Below are positions 20,247-21,542 of a stretch of DNA of 21,542 nucleotides, in pieces. The notes below the pieces were generated by a model, which ran no database searches, was not told the DNA's origin, and was given only the letters and a program-made list of their open reading frames with translations. Within the stretch, counting starts at the first letter, position 1. Each line of letters opens with the position of its first letter. Source of the DNA: Verrucomicrobiota bacterium (GTDB lineage Bacteria; Verrucomicrobiota; Verrucomicrobiia; Chthoniobacterales; UBA10450); the NCBI GenBank assembly GCA_003219225.1, contig QHPZ01000187.1, forward strand, positions 1-21,542. Reading direction: 5' to 3'. The translations under genes and the position numbers were made by a program.

Positions 20247-21542
20247 CTAACGCTTCGCAACGAGCCAGCCAACCAGCAGAAGCGCCGGCAGGAGAATGGG
20301 CAGGGAAAACTTCAAAATAAATCCGACGAAACTCGGGGTGTGCATTTTGTGCTGCTCGGCGATCGATTTAACCATGAAGTTGGGACTGTTGCCGATGTAG
20401 GTGAGCGCGCCGAACAAGACTGCGCCCATGGAAATGGCGGCCAGCTCGGCGTTGCTGCTGGAAGCGAATTGCTGCACCGCGTCGGCGTCTTCAATGCTGA
20501 GGCGGCCGCGACCGAGAGCATTAGCGAAAAAAGTGAGATAGGTCGGGGCGTTGTCGAGAACGGCAGACAAAGTTCCGGTGATCCAGTAGAACTGTGCCGG
20601 AGTGTCGATCGCCAGTTCGCGCGCATGAAGCTGCATGTAGTCGAGCACTGGCACCATGGTGAGAAAGATTCCGAGAAAGAGCCAGCCGACTTCTCGCAGC
20701 GGAGTAAATGAAAACTCATTCGCCGCGTGCACTTGTTTCGGAGTGGCAATGTAAGATACGACGGCCGCGCCGAGCATGATCAGTTCGCGAACGAAAAGGG
20801 GACCATCGATGAAAACGGCGGCAAGGACCACCGCCGCCAAGAAAATGTTGCCCGATCCCTCAATGTCGATCTTGCGCGAGGCGGTTTCGGTCTTGCGCAC
20901 CGGCCGCGGCGCGCGCCGGAAACTGTGTCGATCGATGAAGTAAAACAACACAAGCAAAGCAATTGTCGCCAGCGACCACGGCAGCCAGCAGTTGCGCAGC
21001 GTCCAGGTAAACGGCACGCCTTTGAGATAGCCGAGGAAAAGTGGCGGGCCCATCGGCGTGAGGCCGCCGCCAATGTTGCTGACCAGGAAAATGAAAAACG
21101 CGGTGTGCAAACCGCTGTAGCGATATTTGTTCGCGCGCAGCCATGGCCGGATGAAAAGCATCGAGGCGCCGGTGGTGCCGAGGAAGGCCCCGGCAATGGT
21201 GGCGAGAAACAAAAACATGCAATTGAACACCGGCGTCGCTTCGCCGCGGATCTGCACGTGAATGCCACCGGCAATAACGAAGAGCGAACCGACCAACGCC
21301 ATGAACCGAATGTAATCGGCAAGCTCATGCAGGATTGGCTGCGGCTGGCGCAGGGCGAAGAAATAGTAGGTCGCCGTCAGGCAAGCGAGGATCAGCGCGA
21401 TGAGATGGTAGTAACGTTCCCAATGCTGTTGCAAAACAACAGGCAGAAACGCGATGCAGAGCAGGAGCAGCACGAATGGCAGCATGCTGAGCCGCGTCGG
21501 CTCGACTTCCGATACGGCGGCGGCGAGAAACAAGTTGTTCAT
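20247..21542 (-). CDS. Na+/H+ antiporter-like (NhaD/citrate-transporter type) membrane protein
   Basis: 431 residues with about 11-12 hydrophobic segments, for example MLPFVLLLLCIAFLPVVL, then ALVGSLFVIAGGIHVQ, FLFLATIAGAFLGTTGASM and LVSNIGGGLTPMGPPL. The paired motifs GTTGASM, NIGGGLTPMGPP, LSAVLDNAPTYLTF and ALTYIGNSPNFMVK are typical of the ArsB/NhaD ion-transporter superfamily, where such Asn/Asp/Thr turns line the ion path. The probable activity is sodium-proton or anion exchange at the inner membrane, but the ion cannot be fixed from sequence. The ATG is the last three bases of the window, so a longer start beyond the edge is possible. It precedes ribE by 12 bases. Confidence 0.85.
   Translation of the reverse strand: MNNLFLAAAVSEVEPTRLSMLPFVLLLLCIAFLPVVLQQHWERYYHLIALILACLTATYYFFALRQPQPILHELADYIRFMALVGSLFVIAGGIHVQIRGEATPVFNCMFLFLATIAGAFLGTTGASMLFIRPWLRANKYRYSGLHTAFFIFLVSNIGGGLTPMGPPLFLGYLKGVPFTWTLRNCWLPWSLATIALLVLFYFIDRHSFRRAPRPVRKTETASRKIDIEGSGNIFLAAVVLAAVFIDGPLFVRELIMLGAAVVSYIATPKQVHAANEFSFTPLREVGWLFLGIFLTMVPVLDYMQLHARELAIDTPAQFYWITGTLSAVLDNAPTYLTFFANALGRGRLSIEDADAVQQFASSSNAELAAISMGAVLFGALTYIGNSPNFMVKSIAEQHKMHTPSFVGFILKFSLPILLPALLLVGWLVAKR

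Noticed and set aside
1..21542. tRNA, rRNA, CRISPR arrays and transposase genes
   Set aside because: No T-loop-like cloverleaf outside coding genes, no regularly spaced direct repeats and no transposase-like protein were found by eye.

Overview
The window is bacterial, GC-rich and gene-dense. RNase HIII, the short perfect-hairpin repeats (GTAGCCG/CGGCTACA and GTAGAGGCAGGCG types), the ATGACGAA-rich intergenic inverted repeat and the family mix point to Verrucomicrobiota, probably a Chthoniobacterales/Spartobacteria soil lineage. This is inference; no rRNA or tRNA gene was seen to confirm it.

Layout. 1-662 (-): mutY, open at the left edge and broken by an internal deletion and two frame changes. 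818-3450 (+): rnhC, a receiver-like plus DUF4388 protein split by one frameshift, a coiled-coil protein and an HU/IHF-type protein. 3461-5983 (-): a large hybrid sensor kinase, convergent with HU. 6074-6919 (-): an exported protein of unknown function, divergent from 7064-8569 (+), a CesA/CslA-like GT2 synthase, which is followed by an L,D-transpeptidase (8602). 9359: rpsT. 9737-13713 (+): a DUF6580 membrane protein, then pyruvate dehydrogenase E1 alpha, E1 beta and E2 (no E3 here). 13794-15378 (-): DUF1232 protein and a SAM methyltransferase. 15444-16881 (+): a two-TM protein and a broken dGTPase. 17023-17931 (-): a small island of apparently lower GC with a possible DUF1801 remnant, a frameshifted membrane protein and a protein with two tandem OmdA/YdeI repeats. 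18033-18702 (-): Lon N-terminal-domain protein; 18720-18980 (+): 3' remnant of a membrane glycosyltransferase. 18924-21542 (-): Na+/H+-antiporter-like protein, ribE and type I aroD as a tight operon.

How the genes work together. The PDH genes make most of a complex converting pyruvate to acetyl-CoA; the E3 subunit must be elsewhere. GT2 plus L,D-transpeptidase suggests envelope polysaccharide and peptidoglycan work. The receiver-DUF4388/coiled-coil pair next to a hybrid kinase suggests signalling. ribE and aroD are housekeeping biosynthesis.

Most notable. A family of short structured repeats (outer inverted ends enclosing two hairpins) is scattered through the window. Two copies lie in frame inside consecutive PDH genes: one forms the E1 alpha C-terminal tail and one lies in the E2 linker, both reading AVEAGVSPA, and their terminal inverted repeats differ by paired, compensatory changes. 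Other copies supply a stop codon (DUF1232) and abut a start codon (dgt). At least six genes carry frame breaks, so uncorrected sequence indels must be excluded before gene decay is claimed.
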